Shown here: piece after piece, positions 43,663 to 52,461 of the stretch
How positions within the stretch are numbered: position 1 is the stretch's first letter
Layout: every line of letters starts with the position of its first letter
Assembly: GCA_044360075.1 (NCBI GenBank)
Contig: JBIKLA010000009.1
Coordinates: forward strand, 1 to 64,000
DNA length: 64,000 bases
Direction: 5' to 3'
Origin: OMII01 sp947467385
GTDB taxonomy: Bacteria > Bdellovibrionota_C > UBA2361 > OMII01
Position numbers and translations under genes: made by a program
The notes under the pieces: model-generated
What the model saw: only the letters and a program-made list of their open reading frames with translations
Database searches by the model: none
What the model was told of the DNA's origin: nothing

Positions 43663-43983
43663 TTAAACTTGTGTCCTGATTACTTCTTCGTATGCGCGGA
43701 TAATCTTGCCGCGAATGGCCGACATCAGCTGGAAGGCGACATCCGCCTTCTCCAAGGCGACCATAACGCTGTGGGGAGTCGAGCCATCTTTATTAGTTGC
43801 CATTGCCTCTATCTGATTCTCGGCTTGCGTCTGGAGCTCGGTGACTTCCTGCAGCGCGTTCTCGAGCATCTGCCCGAAGCTGTCAGCGCCATTAGCCTTT
43901 GCCGGAGCTGTGTTCTGGGTCGGCGCCGGTTGCTGGAGCTGCTGTACTTGCTGAAGCTGCGCCTGTATTCCCTGAATCGTCAT
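43663..43983 (-). CDS. fliE: Flagellar hook-basal body protein FliE
   Basis: Adaptor between the MS ring and rod. The 106-residue product has the typical SFGQMLENALQEVTELQTQAENQIEAMAT and a C-terminus NKDGSTPHSVMVALEKADVAFQLMSAIRGKIIRAYEEVIR. It lies between flgC and fliF, the common order. Confidence 0.93.
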   Translation of the reverse strand: MTIQGIQAQLQQVQQLQQPAPTQNTAPAKANGADSFGQMLENALQEVTELQTQAENQIEAMATNKDGSTPHSVMVALEKADVAFQLMSAIRGKIIRAYEEVIRTQV

Positions 43984-43996
43984 ACGCTAAACGCTC

Positions 43997-44425
43997 CTAC
44001 GCTTGGGTTAGAATCCTGCTGGCCTCATTTTGCAGCGAGCGGGCTGACTCAAGCGCCGTCACGTGGGCTTGGTAGAGGCGGCTTGCTGACATCAGGTCGG
44101 TCATAGTGCTCACAACGTTCACATTTGGATAGGCCACATAGCCATCCTTGTCGGCGTCCGGATGGCCGGGCTGGTGCACAAGACGAGGCGGGCTCTGATC
44201 CTCTATCACCGCCATGACCTGCGGTGACTGGAGGCTCATCTTCTCAAGGGCATCCGAAAAGGATCCGGGCACGTCCGCCGCTGCCTGGACAACATGTCGG
44301 GCTTTGTATGGCCCGCCGTCAGGCGTGCGGGTTGTTTCAGCGTTAGCGATGTTGGCCGCAAGGGTATTGACGCGCAGCCTCGATGCTGCCATGCCATCCG
44401 CAAGAACTTTCAACATGTCAAACAT
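43997..44425 (-). CDS. flgC: Flagellar basal-body rod protein FlgC
   Basis: Proximal rod component. The 142-residue product begins MFDMLKVLADGMAASRLRVNTLAANIANAETTRTPDGGPYKARHV, the family signature. It ends with the typical TDLMSASRLYQAHVTALESARSLQNEASRIL. It follows flgB by 3 bases. Confidence 0.95.
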   Translation of the reverse strand: MFDMLKVLADGMAASRLRVNTLAANIANAETTRTPDGGPYKARHVVQAAADVPGSFSDALEKMSLQSPQVMAVIEDQSPPRLVHQPGHPDADKDGYVAYPNVNVVSTMTDLMSASRLYQAHVTALESARSLQNEASRILTQA

Positions 44426-44428
44426 GTG

Positions 44429-44830
44429 TTACCTTCCATCTCGTATTGCTGAGCGAACCAACCCGATCTGCCGGCGAATAAGCTTGGCAGCGTTTGCGTA
44501 CTCCCAACTGTTTTGAGCCAAACGTCCCATTTGGATATCGATATCAACGTTATTGCCATCTGCCTTCTCGGTGCCCGAGAGATCCTCCACAAGCGATGAC
44601 TGATCTGACTGGACATCGATGTGGTCGGCATCCGTTCTGGCTAGCGTGTCGTTGGAGCCCCCGAACGCACGGTCTAGCTCCTTGCCAAAAGATACGTCGA
44701 CTGCTCGGTACTGTGGCGTCTCGGCGTTGGCGATATTGGCAGTGAGAGCCTGATTCTTTTTCCAGCTCAGGTCCATCGCCTTGCTAAGGCCGCCAACGGT
44801 CTGGTCGAATATGGAGTCTATGAATTTCAT
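44429..44830 (-). CDS. flgB: Flagellar basal-body rod protein FlgB
   Basis: Proximal rod component and first gene of this flagellar operon. The start is placed at the ATG at 44830, giving 133 residues, since similarity begins at KFIDSIFDQTVGGLSKAMDLSWKKNQALTANIANAETPQYRAVDVSF. The C-terminal half (GRLAQNSWEYANAAKLIRRQIGLVRSAIRDG) is also typical. The Shine-Dalgarno AAGGGG sits in the right arm of a 9-base hairpin. Confidence 0.93.
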   Translation of the reverse strand: MKFIDSIFDQTVGGLSKAMDLSWKKNQALTANIANAETPQYRAVDVSFGKELDRAFGGSNDTLARTDADHIDVQSDQSSLVEDLSGTEKADGNNVDIDIQMGRLAQNSWEYANAAKLIRRQIGLVRSAIRDGR

Positions 44831-44834
44831 ATGC

Positions 44835-44863
44835 TTGCACCCCTTCATCAGACCGGGGTGCAA
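44835..44863 (-). promoter_or_regulatory. Hairpin that could mask the flgB ribosome binding site
   Basis: TTGCACCCC and GGGGTGCAA (44855-44863 and 44835-44843 read on the minus strand) are perfect complements around an 11-base loop. The right arm contains the flgB Shine-Dalgarno, so folding would lower flgB translation. The same bases are close to an imperfect sigma-54-like match, so the IR might serve transcription instead. Confidence 0.45.
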
Positions 44864-44916
44864 AATGCATGCTCATACATTCCGTCGTTGTATCAGGAGG
44901 ATAGCGGCTCCTTTAC

Positions 44917-44932
44917 TGTCAAAGAGCTGACA
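44917..44932. promoter_or_regulatory. TGTCA-N6-TGACA dyad, FleQ-like box
   Basis: The dyad matches the GTCA-N6-TGAC form described for FleQ, the flagellar master regulator in Pseudomonas. It lies about 90 bases upstream of flgB. TGTCA half-sites also cluster upstream of the sigma-54 activator gene at 51.5 kb, which would tie regulator and target together. Confidence 0.45.
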
Positions 44933-44981
44933 CTTTTAAGCCCGCGCCAGAAACTCGATACGCCCTAGCGGTAAGCCGCGA

Positions 44982-45728
44982 CTACGAACGACTGCGACGC
45001 CGAAGGCTCGCGCGGGCATAGAAGCTTGCCGGAAGCGGCACGGCTTGAGCCTCGCGGACAATTCGGTCGTAGCGGCGCTGCGAAACCGACGAGAGGCTCT
45101 TTGGAGACAGTTTGCGGGGGGAGGGAAGCACTGCCGCCAAGGCCGCCGCCTGCAGGAGACCTAGCTGCTGCACGGGGCGGCCAAAGTAGTGGAGCGATGC
45201 CGCCTGGATGCCGTAGATCCCCTCGCCCCACTCGATCACATTGAGGTAGATCTCGAGCGTTCGGCGCTTTCCCCAAATGATGCCAGCAACCGGGGCCATC
45301 GCAGCTTCAACGATCTTCCTAAGGTAGCTTCGGCCCGGCCAAAGGAAAACATTTTTTACGGTCTGCATCGTTATCGTGCTCGCACCGCGGGGCCTTTTGC
45401 GGGTGTCGGAGTCATCGATGGCATCCTCGACTGCCGAGAGATCGACGCCCCAATGATCCATGAAGCGAGCATCTTCGGCAGCAACGACCGCCTGCTGCAC
45501 CGCAAGCGGAATCTCTGATAAGGGCACCCACTCCCATTCCTTCACAAGCGGCTTTCCCTCAAGCGCATACTCCGCTGATCGAATAACGATGAGCGGCGTA
45601 ATCGGTGGATTAACGAAACGAAAAAGGCACACCGAGGCGAACCACGCTCCTGCGGCCCAGGCAAGAGCTCGAGTGGCGTAGCGCCTCACTAGGCGCATGC
45701 GATTGGGATTGGCGGATTTAAGCTTCAT
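44982..45728 (-). CDS. mtgA: Monofunctional peptidoglycan glycosyltransferase MtgA
   Basis: Polymerises lipid II into glycan strands at the periplasmic face. The 248-residue product has one N-terminal membrane anchor (about 20-42). The GT51 signature has the catalytic Glu in VVAAEDARFMDHWGVD (near 87), then RGASTITMQTVKNVFLWPGRSYLRKIVEAAMA and IYLNVIEWGEGIYGIQAASLHYFG. There is no transpeptidase domain. It stands between the flagellar cluster and the GDSL-like gene. Confidence 0.93.
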   Translation of the reverse strand: MKLKSANPNRMRLVRRYATRALAWAAGAWFASVCLFRFVNPPITPLIVIRSAEYALEGKPLVKEWEWVPLSEIPLAVQQAVVAAEDARFMDHWGVDLSAVEDAIDDSDTRKRPRGASTITMQTVKNVFLWPGRSYLRKIVEAAMAPVAGIIWGKRRTLEIYLNVIEWGEGIYGIQAASLHYFGRPVQQLGLLQAAALAAVLPSPRKLSPKSLSSVSQRRYDRIVREAQAVPLPASFYARASLRRRSRS

Positions 45729-45803
45729 ACGACTGCAGAGCGTGCCTGTTCAGTACCCCAGTTTTGCCCCTGAAACAACTCCACTGGCCGGGACGTTGGC
45801 CAT

Positions 45804-47012
45804 TTACTGAACCTTAGCAGCGATAGCGGCGGCCACAATACCTGCCCCCTTAGCAGAGTAGTGCCACGGGTCAACGTAGAGTCCGCCAGCCCCCTCCTTG
45901 GCCGCAACCTCAACCATGCGGGGCAGAGGGTCAATGACCGTAAATTCCCGCTTTACCTGCGCAAGGAGATCTCCGTAGCGGGGCGCCTCGTCGTGCACTG
46001 CCTGCGAGACGGTGATGCGCCGCGGAAGGTGAACGACGATAAACTCGCCACCCGAGGCCACGACCTCTTCCTTAAAGGAGCGCATGATGGAAAGCGACAA
46101 GGCCCCAAGCTCACCGCTCGGATCGTAGATACGGTCCTCTTTCGCCATCACCACGTACCGGTTGTTAAGAAAGAACGCGCTCAACACGAAGGAGAGGGTG
46201 CGGGAAGCGTACAGGGGCGAAGGAGAATACCACCTTGGTTGGTAAAAGAACTCATACGGGCTCAGGGATGAGGAGTTGAAGGCGTCAAGTGTGGGGACTA
46301 GTTCGTGCGGCTGGAGCGTTGGAAGGTTAATCGCATGCAGAACTCCCTGCTCCTCAACGAAGCGCGGTTTTGAGAACGGAATGTCGATCGTCTCGTAGGT
46401 GTAGAACGCCCGGAAAATAGAGCCATTTCGCTTTACGTTTTCCGCCTGAAAGCCGAAGAAAATTTTGCGTGCAGGCGCCCTTTCATGAGCGACTCGCCAC
46501 CTCAGAAGCGCCTGATCCATGCCATACGCTCCCACCGCGAAGTTTTGCACTGCGCGGCGACCTGCCCACATGCGCTCGAGTATCGCCCCGATGCTATCGG
46601 CATATGGTACTCCCGTTCCATGCATGGTCGAGTCGCCAAACAGTGAGATCACCTCGGGAGCCTCAGGACGGACGGCAGAAGGTGATTCAGCGCGCGCGCC
46701 AACGCTGTCGTAGGCATACATGCCGTCAGCAGAAGCAGATAGTTCCCTCGGCGCCCAACCAAGCTGGGGATCGTATTGTATGACTAGGTGCGGATCTGCT
46801 TCGTATTTGCCAAGCGCCGCCCTGACCTGGTTCACGGGTATCTTGAGCGGCAAGCATGGCGCATGAAAGAGAGAGATGGCGCCGTCGGGCGACTCAACGC
46901 TGAGCCAGCGCAAGCCGATTTCGGTGATGCCGAGAGCAAGCAGGAGGCCGATCAGCAGCGGCAAAAGCCGCGCGCTAACGCGATTGTGTGCTTGCGCTTC
47001 AACATGAGGCAT
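45804..47012 (-). CDS. SGNH/GDSL-like membrane-anchored hydrolase
   Basis: The 402-residue product has an N-terminal membrane segment (about 15-35) and a domain with an SGNH-like block I (SLFGDSTMHGTGV, Ser near 128). The C-terminal catalytic D-x-x-H equivalent is YVDPWHYS near 385-391. Related proteins act on O-acetyl groups of polysaccharide or peptidoglycan, or bind glycans. No wall-associated operon partner is seen besides mtgA; no more precise role can be given. Confidence 0.65.
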   Translation of the reverse strand: MPHVEAQAHNRVSARLLPLLIGLLLALGITEIGLRWLSVESPDGAISLFHAPCLPLKIPVNQVRAALGKYEADPHLVIQYDPQLGWAPRELSASADGMYAYDSVGARAESPSAVRPEAPEVISLFGDSTMHGTGVPYADSIGAILERMWAGRRAVQNFAVGAYGMDQALLRWRVAHERAPARKIFFGFQAENVKRNGSIFRAFYTYETIDIPFSKPRFVEEQGVLHAINLPTLQPHELVPTLDAFNSSSLSPYEFFYQPRWYSPSPLYASRTLSFVLSAFFLNNRYVVMAKEDRIYDPSGELGALSLSIMRSFKEEVVASGGEFIVVHLPRRITVSQAVHDEAPRYGDLLAQVKREFTVIDPLPRMVEVAAKEGAGGLYVDPWHYSAKGAGIVAAAIAAKVQ

Positions 47013-47123
47013 AGGGCGATGCAGCGAGGCTCCTAAGTCAACGAGGGTCCGCGCCAGGATACGCTAGTGCACAGTGCGACGCCAACCCTCAACACACCGG
47101 CAGGCCGCCGAGGGGTGCCTCAA

Positions 47124-48602
47124 CTATTCGTCCGCGGACGGAGACGTCCCACGGTACTCATGTAGCTTGTTGCGCAGCGTGCGAATGCTTATTCCAAGGA
47201 GCTTCGCCGCCTCGGTCCTGTTGTTGTTGGTTGAGCGCAGGGTCTCAAGGATCAGCGCCTTCTCCATCTCTTGGACCGTCGTTCCCGAGCGAATAGTCAG
47301 GCCATTTGTCGGCCCCGCTGGCAGCGGCTCAACCACCTTCTCCACCAGATCATGGATAGACCTAACCGCCGGAGTCTCCGCCTGTGAGCCGTCCAACTGC
47401 GACGAGGTGCTCATGGAGAGCAAAAAGTCCGACTGCTTCGGCGTTCCGCCACGCGACAAGATTGCAGCCCGCTGTACCGCATTCTGAAGCTCCCGAACGT
47501 TGCCTGGCCATGAGTGCGACATCAGAGTCTGGAGTACCGCTTCCGGCAGCGAGGCCGTCGAGTCGCCGAGGTACTGGCGCATGAAGTGCTCCGTGAGGAG
47601 CTTAATGTCCGACGTCCGCTCCCGCAGCGGCGGCATGGTCAGCGGGATTACATTGAGCCGATAGTACAGGTCGGAGCGGAACTTACCCTCCCGTACGGTC
47701 TCCTCTAGGTTGCGGTTCGTCGTTGCCAGAACTCGCACGTCGATTGACACCGGATCCTTTCCTCCCACCCGGTCTACCTCACGCTCCTGGAGAACGCGAA
47801 GAAGCTTGGCCTGTAGCGCGAGGTCCATCTCAGAAATCTCATCGAGGAGAATCGTTCCTCCATGCGCGAGCTCGAACTTTCCGATCTTGCGGTTCTGTGC
47901 TCCGGTAAAAGCCCCCTTCTCGTGGCCGAAGAGCTCGCTCTCAAGAAGCGTTGCCGGCAACGCCGCGCAGTTGACAGCAACAAACGACTGCTGGGCCCGC
48001 CGGCTGCTGGCGTGGATAAATCGGGCGATGAGCTCCTTTCCGGTTCCAGACTCGCCTTGGATGAGAACCGTTGCCTCACTGCGCGCCACTGCCTCAGCAA
48101 CTTCCAGAACACGAATCATCAGGGGATCATTGGTGACGATCGGTCTCCCGCCGCGCTGGCGCGAGGTCTTCTGTCTCTCCTCCTTCGCCTCAGGCGCCAA
48201 GAATCGCTCCACAACACGTTCGAGATCCGGCGCCGAGAATGGCTTGGTTATAAAGTCCGCCGCGCCGCTCTGCATGGCCTCAACAGCCTGGTTGATAGTG
48301 CCATATGCGGTTATCATGACGAGCGGCGTGCTGATTTCGCGCTTCTGCATCGCCGCAAGAAGCTCAAGGCCTGACATCTCCGGCATCTGCTGGTCTGAGA
48401 GCACCAGATCAAAGGCCTCCTTCTCAAGCTGCTGGACGGCAGCAAGGCCGTTCGGCACCACCACAAGCTCATATTCCCTGCGGGACAGGCATGTGCTGAT
48501 TGCAAGCTGCATGTGCGGATCGTCATCGGCGATAAGAATTCGCGCACGGGACGCGCTGTCCAACCGTTCTGCGCGCTCTGTAGATTTGTCTTTCGGCTCC
48601 AT
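47124..48602 (-). CDS. Sigma-54-dependent NtrC-type response regulator
   Basis: 492 residues from the ATG at 48602 (AAGAGGAG precedes). The receiver domain (about 20-135) has the acceptor Asp in VLSDQQMPEMSG, the Thr of MITAYGT and Lys of FITKPF. The AAA+ domain has Walker A GESGTGKE, the sigma-54 loop GAFTGA, Walker B GTILLDEISEM and an arginine-finger region. A Fis-type HTH closes it (NRTEAAKLLGISIRTLRNKL). It is the last gene of an activator-TPR-kinase-regulator operon and resembles FlrC/FleR. Confidence 0.93.
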   Translation of the reverse strand: MEPKDKSTERAERLDSASRARILIADDDPHMQLAISTCLSRREYELVVVPNGLAAVQQLEKEAFDLVLSDQQMPEMSGLELLAAMQKREISTPLVMITAYGTINQAVEAMQSGAADFITKPFSAPDLERVVERFLAPEAKEERQKTSRQRGGRPIVTNDPLMIRVLEVAEAVARSEATVLIQGESGTGKELIARFIHASSRRAQQSFVAVNCAALPATLLESELFGHEKGAFTGAQNRKIGKFELAHGGTILLDEISEMDLALQAKLLRVLQEREVDRVGGKDPVSIDVRVLATTNRNLEETVREGKFRSDLYYRLNVIPLTMPPLRERTSDIKLLTEHFMRQYLGDSTASLPEAVLQTLMSHSWPGNVRELQNAVQRAAILSRGGTPKQSDFLLSMSTSSQLDGSQAETPAVRSIHDLVEKVVEPLPAGPTNGLTIRSGTTVQEMEKALILETLRSTNNNRTEAAKLLGISIRTLRNKLHEYRGTSPSADE

Positions 48603-48615
48603 AACGCTCTCCTCT

Positions 48616-49467
48616 TTACCTACCTTGCCCTCTGCGGGGAAGGATGATTTCGAACTGCGCGCCCGCATTGTTGCGGGCAGCAATCTCGCCACCATGCCCC
48701 TCAATAATTCTCTTCACGATCGACAGCCCAAGCCCGGTGCCCTCGCGGCGTCCTGACGCAAAGGGCTCGAATATTCTGGGCAGTACGTCCTCCGCAATGC
48801 CCGGCCCGTTGTCGCAGACGGTGATTCGGACGGCATCCTTGTGTGCGTCGTCGCGCACCGAGATGCTTATCTTTCCGGCGAATGATGTGATCTGCAGCGA
48901 GTTCATGATGAGGTTGTAGAAGCACTGCCGAAGGGCGTTGTCATCGCCGATGATAAACGGCACCCCTGCCAGCTCTATGCCGATTGTAGCCTTGGAGCCG
49001 TAGAGGCTCAGGAAGTGGTGGTGGACTTCCTGGATGACCGAATGGAGGTTGATCGGAACGGCATGCAGCCGGTTATTTTTTGCGAAGTGAAGAACGTTAG
49101 AAACCACGTGATTAAGGCTTGATACGCTCTTCTCAATTTCTTCTGCGAGGTTAAGGGCGGTCGGGCGATCCGAGACGTCACGTTTAAGCATAGACAAGAA
49201 GAGAGTTATGGCTCCAAGTGGATTGCGCACCTCGTGGGCAAGGGCAGCGGCGGTTTCGCCGAGCATAGAGAGCCGCTCCGCGCGCTTGACCTCTTCCTCC
49301 TTGCGCTGAAGCTTAGCTTTGAGATCCTCCACCTCCTGCATGACGGCTGCGTGCTGTTCCTCAAGCCTGGAGCTACTCTGGTTGAAGCGCTCGATCATCT
49401 CCACGAGCCCTGAAGGAGTCTGGGGAGGGTCTACTTTCTTTATCTGGGGCTGTGAGGATGATCTCAT
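48616..49467 (-). CDS. Soluble sensor histidine kinase, FlrB/FleS-like
   Basis: 283 residues from the ATG at 49467, which overlaps the upstream stop (ATGA). There is no membrane segment. A coiled coil (about 30-75, EEQHAAVMQEVEDLKAKLQRKEEEV) feeds an H-box ALAHEVRNPLGAI with the phosphorylated His near 88. The ATP domain has the N box NLIMNSLQI, DNGPGI and GTGLGLSIVK. Likely partner of the downstream regulator. FleS and FlrB are also cytosolic kinases, so the match is fair. Confidence 0.88.
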   Translation of the reverse strand: MRSSSQPQIKKVDPPQTPSGLVEMIERFNQSSSRLEEQHAAVMQEVEDLKAKLQRKEEEVKRAERLSMLGETAAALAHEVRNPLGAITLFLSMLKRDVSDRPTALNLAEEIEKSVSSLNHVVSNVLHFAKNNRLHAVPINLHSVIQEVHHHFLSLYGSKATIGIELAGVPFIIGDDNALRQCFYNLIMNSLQITSFAGKISISVRDDAHKDAVRITVCDNGPGIAEDVLPRIFEPFASGRREGTGLGLSIVKRIIEGHGGEIAARNNAGAQFEIILPRRGQGR

Positions 49468-50390
49468 GGTGTTCCCTTTCCTCCCTGTTCCCTCTTCCAC
49501 TCAGCCTGCTCCAGTGCCGCCTGCATAAGAATGAGCCACGGGTCCGACGCTGGGTACTGCTTTTGCGCCTCGCTTAGCACGCTTTGCGCCTTGGGAAGTT
49601 CCCCTTTTGCGATGGAGATCTGCACCAGGCCGTAGTCTCCCCAGCTGTCGAGGAAGGCCTCCGAGTATTCGCCCTTTCCCTTCTGAATCCAGAAGCGCGC
49701 CCGGTCCGGCTGGTTGGTCTCGATCGAGATAGCGGCGAGAAGGCGCACCGTGGCCGCTGCCCGCTCGTGATCCGTGGGGATAGCCTTGAGGTGCTTTTCT
49801 GCCTCCGCATGCCTGCCGAGCCTCATTTCAAGGAGGCCAAGCGAGTAGTTTATTTCGGGCTTGTCAGCTGAGGCACTGTCCTCTAGGGCAATCAGCAACT
49901 TGTCCTGCGCGGTACCATAGGCGGAAAGGCGCATCAGGGTTTGTCCCCACAGCAAATAGGCCCGTCCGCGAAGCGGAGATGACTGCGGCAAGTAAGAAAC
50001 CGTTTTTTCGGCAAAAAGAGCTGCCTCTTGGTACTTGCCCTCCTGGTACTCAAGGACTCCTCGGGAGAGCAGCAGGCGCGCGCGCGTGTCACTCGACAGC
50101 TGATCATCGCGCAGGATCACATCAAACGTCTCGGCGGCCTGCGTGTTGAGGCCGAGCGCCCATGCGCTTTTTGCCGCTGCAATGCGGGCGTCAATCGTCA
50201 TCGTGCGCGCCGGCAGCAGCTCGTACATGGCGAGCGCCTTGAGATGGTCACCGTCAGCCGAAAGCTTTTGGACATCCATGGGATGCTGGGCGTGCGCTGT
50301 TGAGCCGAGGAGGGACAGCAGCGCACACAGGACAATCACCTGCATACCCGCCCGTCGTATTCCCCGCTGTTGGTCTCGAGTGCTCCTCAT
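49464..50390 (-). CDS. Periplasmic TPR protein in the regulatory operon
   Basis: 308-residue protein with a signal peptide (about 14-35, LCALLSLLGSTAHA) and TPR-like helices over most of its length (GLNTQAAETFDVIL, YLLWGQTLMRLSAYGTAQDKLLIALE, NYSLGLLEMRLGRHAEAEKHLKAIP). It lies between a sigma-54 activator and a histidine kinase in one transcription unit. That position is unusual and suggests it feeds a periplasmic or assembly state to the regulators. Confidence 0.65.
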   Translation of the reverse strand: MRSTRDQQRGIRRAGMQVIVLCALLSLLGSTAHAQHPMDVQKLSADGDHLKALAMYELLPARTMTIDARIAAAKSAWALGLNTQAAETFDVILRDDQLSSDTRARLLLSRGVLEYQEGKYQEAALFAEKTVSYLPQSSPLRGRAYLLWGQTLMRLSAYGTAQDKLLIALEDSASADKPEINYSLGLLEMRLGRHAEAEKHLKAIPTDHERAAATVRLLAAISIETNQPDRARFWIQKGKGEYSEAFLDSWGDYGLVQISIAKGELPKAQSVLSEAQKQYPASDPWLILMQAALEQAEWKREQGGKGTP

Positions 50391-50401
50391 GGGGATTCCT
50401 G

Positions 50402-51490
50402 CTAAACGCTCACGTCGTCGGAAATAACTGACACCTCAATCTTTCCCTCCAGCCCCTTCTTTTTTATTTTTTCAACAAGGGTTGTGCGGTTGAGGCCGAG
50501 CAGCCTTGCAGCCGCCTTCTTATTCCCGCCGGTCTGGTTTAGCGCGGTCGAGATGAGCCTATTTTCATACTCCTCGATGAGCGCGTTGAAATCGACGCCC
50601 ACCGGAGGAAGAGTTATGTCATCGAAAGACCGCGACACCCTGGCACGAACCTCATGGATATGGTCGGGAAGCTGCGACGGCTCGATCGAGTCGCTATCAC
50701 ACAGGATCGCGATTCGCTCAACGAGGTTCTCAAGCTCCCGAACATTTCCAGGCCAAGGATATTGGCTCATCGCCTCAAGAGTGCCCTCGGATAGCTCCAA
50801 CATGGGCTTGCTGAGCTCATCCGCTTGGCGCCGAAGAAAGGCCTTTGCGAGGAGCCGCACATCACCGTTGCGCTCACGAAGGGGGGGGAGGGTGACCGGC
50901 ACGACCTGAAGTCGGTAGTAAAGGTCCTCGCGAAATCGTCCCGCCTTGACCTCCTCTGCCAGGTCCTTGTTCGTGGCGGCGATGACCCGCACGTCGACCT
51001 CAATCGACCGGGCCGATCCTACGGGATCAACGCGCCGCTCCTGCAGAACGCGCAGGAGCTTGACCTGCAGCTTCGGACTCATCTCACCAATTTCGTCAAG
51101 AAAGATTGTGCCACTATCAGCCAACTGGAATCGCCCGATTCTTGACGCGACAGCACCAGTGAAGGCCCCCTTTTCATGGCCAAACAGCTCGCTTTCGAGA
51201 ATGTCCTCGGGGATCGCACCGCAATTGACCGGCACGAGCTTTCCAGACCGCCCACTTAATGAGTGAAGGGCCTGCGCAATAAGCTCCTTTCCCGTGCCGC
51301 TTTCGCCGAGCACGAGCACGGTGGAGCGAGTCTTTGCCACCTTTTCGATGACGCCAAAGATCTTGTGCATCTCTGGACATCCACTGATGATGTTGGGGAT
51401 TGCCGTTGAGGCCGAAAATCTCGGAACCTGTGGAGCTGCAAGCTCGCTCAGTGAGTCACGAGATGCTGAGAACGCATTTGTATAAGCCAT
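50402..51490 (-). CDS. Sigma-54-dependent activator without receiver
   Basis: The 362-residue product has a very short N-terminus (about 35 residues) with no receiver or FleQ domain, so its ATPase is either always free or controlled in trans. AAA+ has Walker A GESGTGKE (near 64), GAFTGA near 110, and Walker B GTIFLDEIGEM. The C-terminal HTH is GGNKKAAARLLGLNRTTLVEKIKKKGL. It heads the activator-TPR-kinase-regulator operon and resembles the flagellar master activators FlrA/FleQ without their N-domain. Confidence 0.88.
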   Translation of the reverse strand: MAYTNAFSASRDSLSELAAPQVPRFSASTAIPNIISGCPEMHKIFGVIEKVAKTRSTVLVLGESGTGKELIAQALHSLSGRSGKLVPVNCGAIPEDILESELFGHEKGAFTGAVASRIGRFQLADSGTIFLDEIGEMSPKLQVKLLRVLQERRVDPVGSARSIEVDVRVIAATNKDLAEEVKAGRFREDLYYRLQVVPVTLPPLRERNGDVRLLAKAFLRRQADELSKPMLELSEGTLEAMSQYPWPGNVRELENLVERIAILCDSDSIEPSQLPDHIHEVRARVSRSFDDITLPPVGVDFNALIEEYENRLISTALNQTGGNKKAAARLLGLNRTTLVEKIKKKGLEGKIEVSVISDDVSV

Positions 51491-51896
51491 ACTGAACCTT
51501 CCTTAGTCCTGTCGAGAGATCGCCTGAACCCTCACGCCGCTCATGCAGCGAAGGGGTCTGCGCTCTCAAACCAACGGCAACCTTCCTTAGTAGCACCCGC
51601 ACAGGCTGGGCCTGTCACAGTGGCTGTCACGGAATTGGCAATGTCCATACCATGCCGGGCTTTCCATGTTAGATTCTTGACTTCAAGAAACAGGCTCATC
51701 TCTTTTTGCAGGCACAAACGGCGTGATTACGTGGCTTTAGAGGGGCGCATTGAAATTTTTTGACACAAGCAGTGTCATGTCGCCCGTGACAAGACGAATC
51801 TGGTACAACCAGAAAGGTGTACAGTTTTGTCTCCGTTCTGCCGACAAGTTTGCGTAGCCAACAATTGAGCGCAACACAGGGAGGCGCGCTTTGGGG
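51491..51896 (-). promoter_or_regulatory. Regulatory interval upstream of the activator
   Basis: These 406 gene-free bases have a fair sigma-54 promoter on the minus strand at 51637-51652 (TGGTAT-N5-TTGCC), about 150 bases upstream of the activator start. Five TGTCA/TGACA half-sites lie around 51614-51633 and 51769-51801, including TGACAC-N5-GTGTCA and TGTCA-N9-TGACA. This suggests autoregulation or control by a factor binding this half-site. Confidence 0.5.
51637..51652 (-). promoter_or_regulatory. Candidate sigma-54 promoter
   Basis: Read on the minus strand, TGGTAT, five bases, TTGCC matches the TGGCAC-N5-TTGCA consensus at the invariant GG and GC and their spacing. It is upstream of a sigma-54 activator and hence suggests cascade or autoregulation. 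Confidence 0.5.
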
Positions 51897-52298
51897 CTAG
51901 TTCACGGTCGAGGGAACATCCGAGATAAGAAGGTCCCGGAGCGCTAAGCCAAGCGAAAGGCGAAAGGAATCTGCCCGGCTCTCGAAGTGCCCATTCTGGG
52001 CCTGGATAACGGTCTTATAGCAAAGATTCTTTTCATTAAATTCCAAGCCGGCATGAAAGAGGACTGCCTGGCGGGCCTCAAACTGCATTATTATCTGCTC
52101 GACGGTCGGAAGCCACAGGAAGGCGGAGCGAAGCTCGTTAGGGGTCATTCCCTGGGGATCGACGAGTATCGCGACAGGATTTTGTCCGTCCCGGTCCGCG
52201 ACCTCATCACCAACCTCTGGGTGCCACAAGAGGCCAGCCACTTCAAGGTCTTGCGCTACGTAAATGAACTTGTCTGTCACCAGATGAGTCTTCGTCAC
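51897..52298 (-). CDS. 133-residue protein of unknown function
   Basis: The start is the GTG at 52298 because AAGGAGG lies 5 bases ahead; the frame is open to 52346. The soluble product is mixed alpha/beta (VTKTHLVTDKFIYVAQDLEVAGLLWHPEVGDEVADRDGQNPVAILVDPQGMTPNEL) with aromatic-rich central strands. No family is recognised. It is upstream of the sigma-54 activator but separated from it by a 406-base interval. Confidence 0.6.
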   Translation of the reverse strand: MTKTHLVTDKFIYVAQDLEVAGLLWHPEVGDEVADRDGQNPVAILVDPQGMTPNELRSAFLWLPTVEQIIMQFEARQAVLFHAGLEFNEKNLCYKTVIQAQNGHFESRADSFRLSLGLALRDLLISDVPSTVN

Positions 52299-52461
52299 GA
52301 TGCCTCCTTCCTCTGCCCCCCTACGTATGCCTTCGTCATGAAACAAAGGGACCTTTAGGGTTCGAAGCTTTTAGGCTCCTACTTGTTTTGATGCCCGGAA
52401 GAGGGCTAACGGCGCTTACTTTCGAAGCCCCTGATTATGAGCTTGTGGCTAGGAGTTTCTC

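Noticed and set aside
44858..44880. sigma-54 promoter upstream of flgB
   Set aside because: The -12 part (TTGCA) fits, but the -24 GG pair is replaced by AG, so it is too weak to list alone.
52425..52460. Seventh copy of the REP-like palindrome
   Set aside because: Only a right-arm-like GCTTGTGGCTAG is present; the left arm does not pair.
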